In this document: positions 63,511 to 64,000 of the stretch, piece after piece
How the letters are laid out: each line of letters starts with the position of its first letter
How positions within the stretch are numbered: position 1 is the first letter of the stretch
NCBI GenBank assembly: GCA_947579665.1
Contig: OX388346.1
Location: 91,824,615 to 91,888,614, forward strand
DNA length: 64,000 nt
From: Sympetrum striolatum
Lineage: Eukaryota > Arthropoda > Insecta > Odonata > Libellulidae
Reading direction: 5' to 3'
Translations under genes and position numbers: made by a program
Notes under the pieces: generated by a model
Told to the model about the DNA's origin: nothing
The model's database searches: none
What the model saw: only the letters and a program-made list of their open reading frames with translations

Positions 63511-64000
63511 GAAATACTGTTTAGTTTCTAATAGTTAACACATTTTCAAGAAATCTTTTAAATGGGTTCTGTTATTATAGAAATCCGTGATGTCAAACGG
63601 TGTTATTAATCAAACGGTTAAATACTTTCCGATAACATTCGTCACGTTGACTGGAATTTCACCTAATTAATATAATAATTTGTTATACATATGTACTCAA
63701 AGCATTTTCCATACAATTAAATACCTAATAAGGTCGGAAGCGAGGAAAATTATTTCCTACAAAGTGCACTGGATTAGGATATCTAGTTGTGTTTTGGTCG
63801 AGTTTTATTAAACTTCAAAAGAATCAAAGCGTATCCCTTTAAGTAATATACGCTTTATTTTTTCGTATCGTTATGGAAGTGAGCAGGACGTCAATTCAAG
63901 ACTTGCCAGCCCTTATCACAAATTGCAATGTCCTATAACTTCGTTAGCAACAAGGGAAGAAGAATAAAAGGAAACAAAGATGGTACAACATTAGATACGT
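63511..64000. other. Non-coding, nothing recognised
   Basis: AT-rich sequence to the window end. Confidence 0.5.

Noticed and set aside
1..64000. CRISPR arrays, bacterial operons, viral genes
   Set aside because: No direct repeats with spacers and no prokaryotic-style gene packing; the sequence is an intron-bearing animal locus.

Overview
The window looks like nuclear DNA of an insect, probably a hemimetabolous species that methylates its genes; I cannot name the species. The evidence is AT-rich non-coding DNA, one large intron-containing gene with GT..AG splice sites, arthropod-type non-LTR retrotransposon, pogo/Tigger, hAT and tRNA-SINE debris, and strong CpG depletion confined to the gene body. 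I see no operons and no bacterial or viral genes.

The single protein gene I can support is TET, the Fe(II)/2-oxoglutarate 5-methylcytosine dioxygenase. It lies on the + strand as seven coding exons from 13539 to 29641. The exons join in frame with intron phases 1, 0, 2, 0, 0, 2. From the ATG at 13554 they give 1,791 residues. All expected catalytic residues are present: the HxD pair (H930, D932), the third iron histidine (H1632), and the 2-oxoglutarate residues R1647 and S1649. The first visible exon begins at a splice acceptor in open frame. No CXXC domain is visible in the 13.5 kb upstream, so either the CXXC exon lies outside the window or the ATG at 13554 starts a CXXC-less short isoform. 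A CpG-rich candidate promoter lies at 11460-12590.

Left flank (1-13.5 kb): CpG-rich intergenic or upstream-intron DNA. It holds a 103-bp tandem duplication, a non-LTR retrotransposon 3' end, a hammerhead-ribozyme-like fold on the - strand (9752-9796), a CRE/CCAAT/TATA cluster (6541-6580), and the CpG-rich block with a C-rich minisatellite. Middle (13.5-38.7 kb): the TET gene in a CpG desert. Its introns carry at least four TIR-bounded elements, including two pogo/Tigger-like ones. Its 3' UTR probably ends near 32.5 kb. It is followed by an array of about 165-bp repeats bearing a tRNA B-box-like motif (34.1-36.6 kb) and a broken LINE reverse transcriptase (36.9-37.6 kb). Right flank (38.7-64 kb): CpG-rich DNA with no recognisable protein gene. 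It has two copies of one tRNA-derived SINE, an 18-bp minisatellite, an inverted repeat holding a second hammerhead-like fold (59922-60148), another tRNA-like SINE, a hAT-type MITE with 8-bp target duplication, a tRNA-Ser(AGA) gene (63175-63257) and a long palindrome.

Most short open frames in the window sit in CpG-rich or repetitive DNA and show no family resemblance; I did not annotate them as genes.
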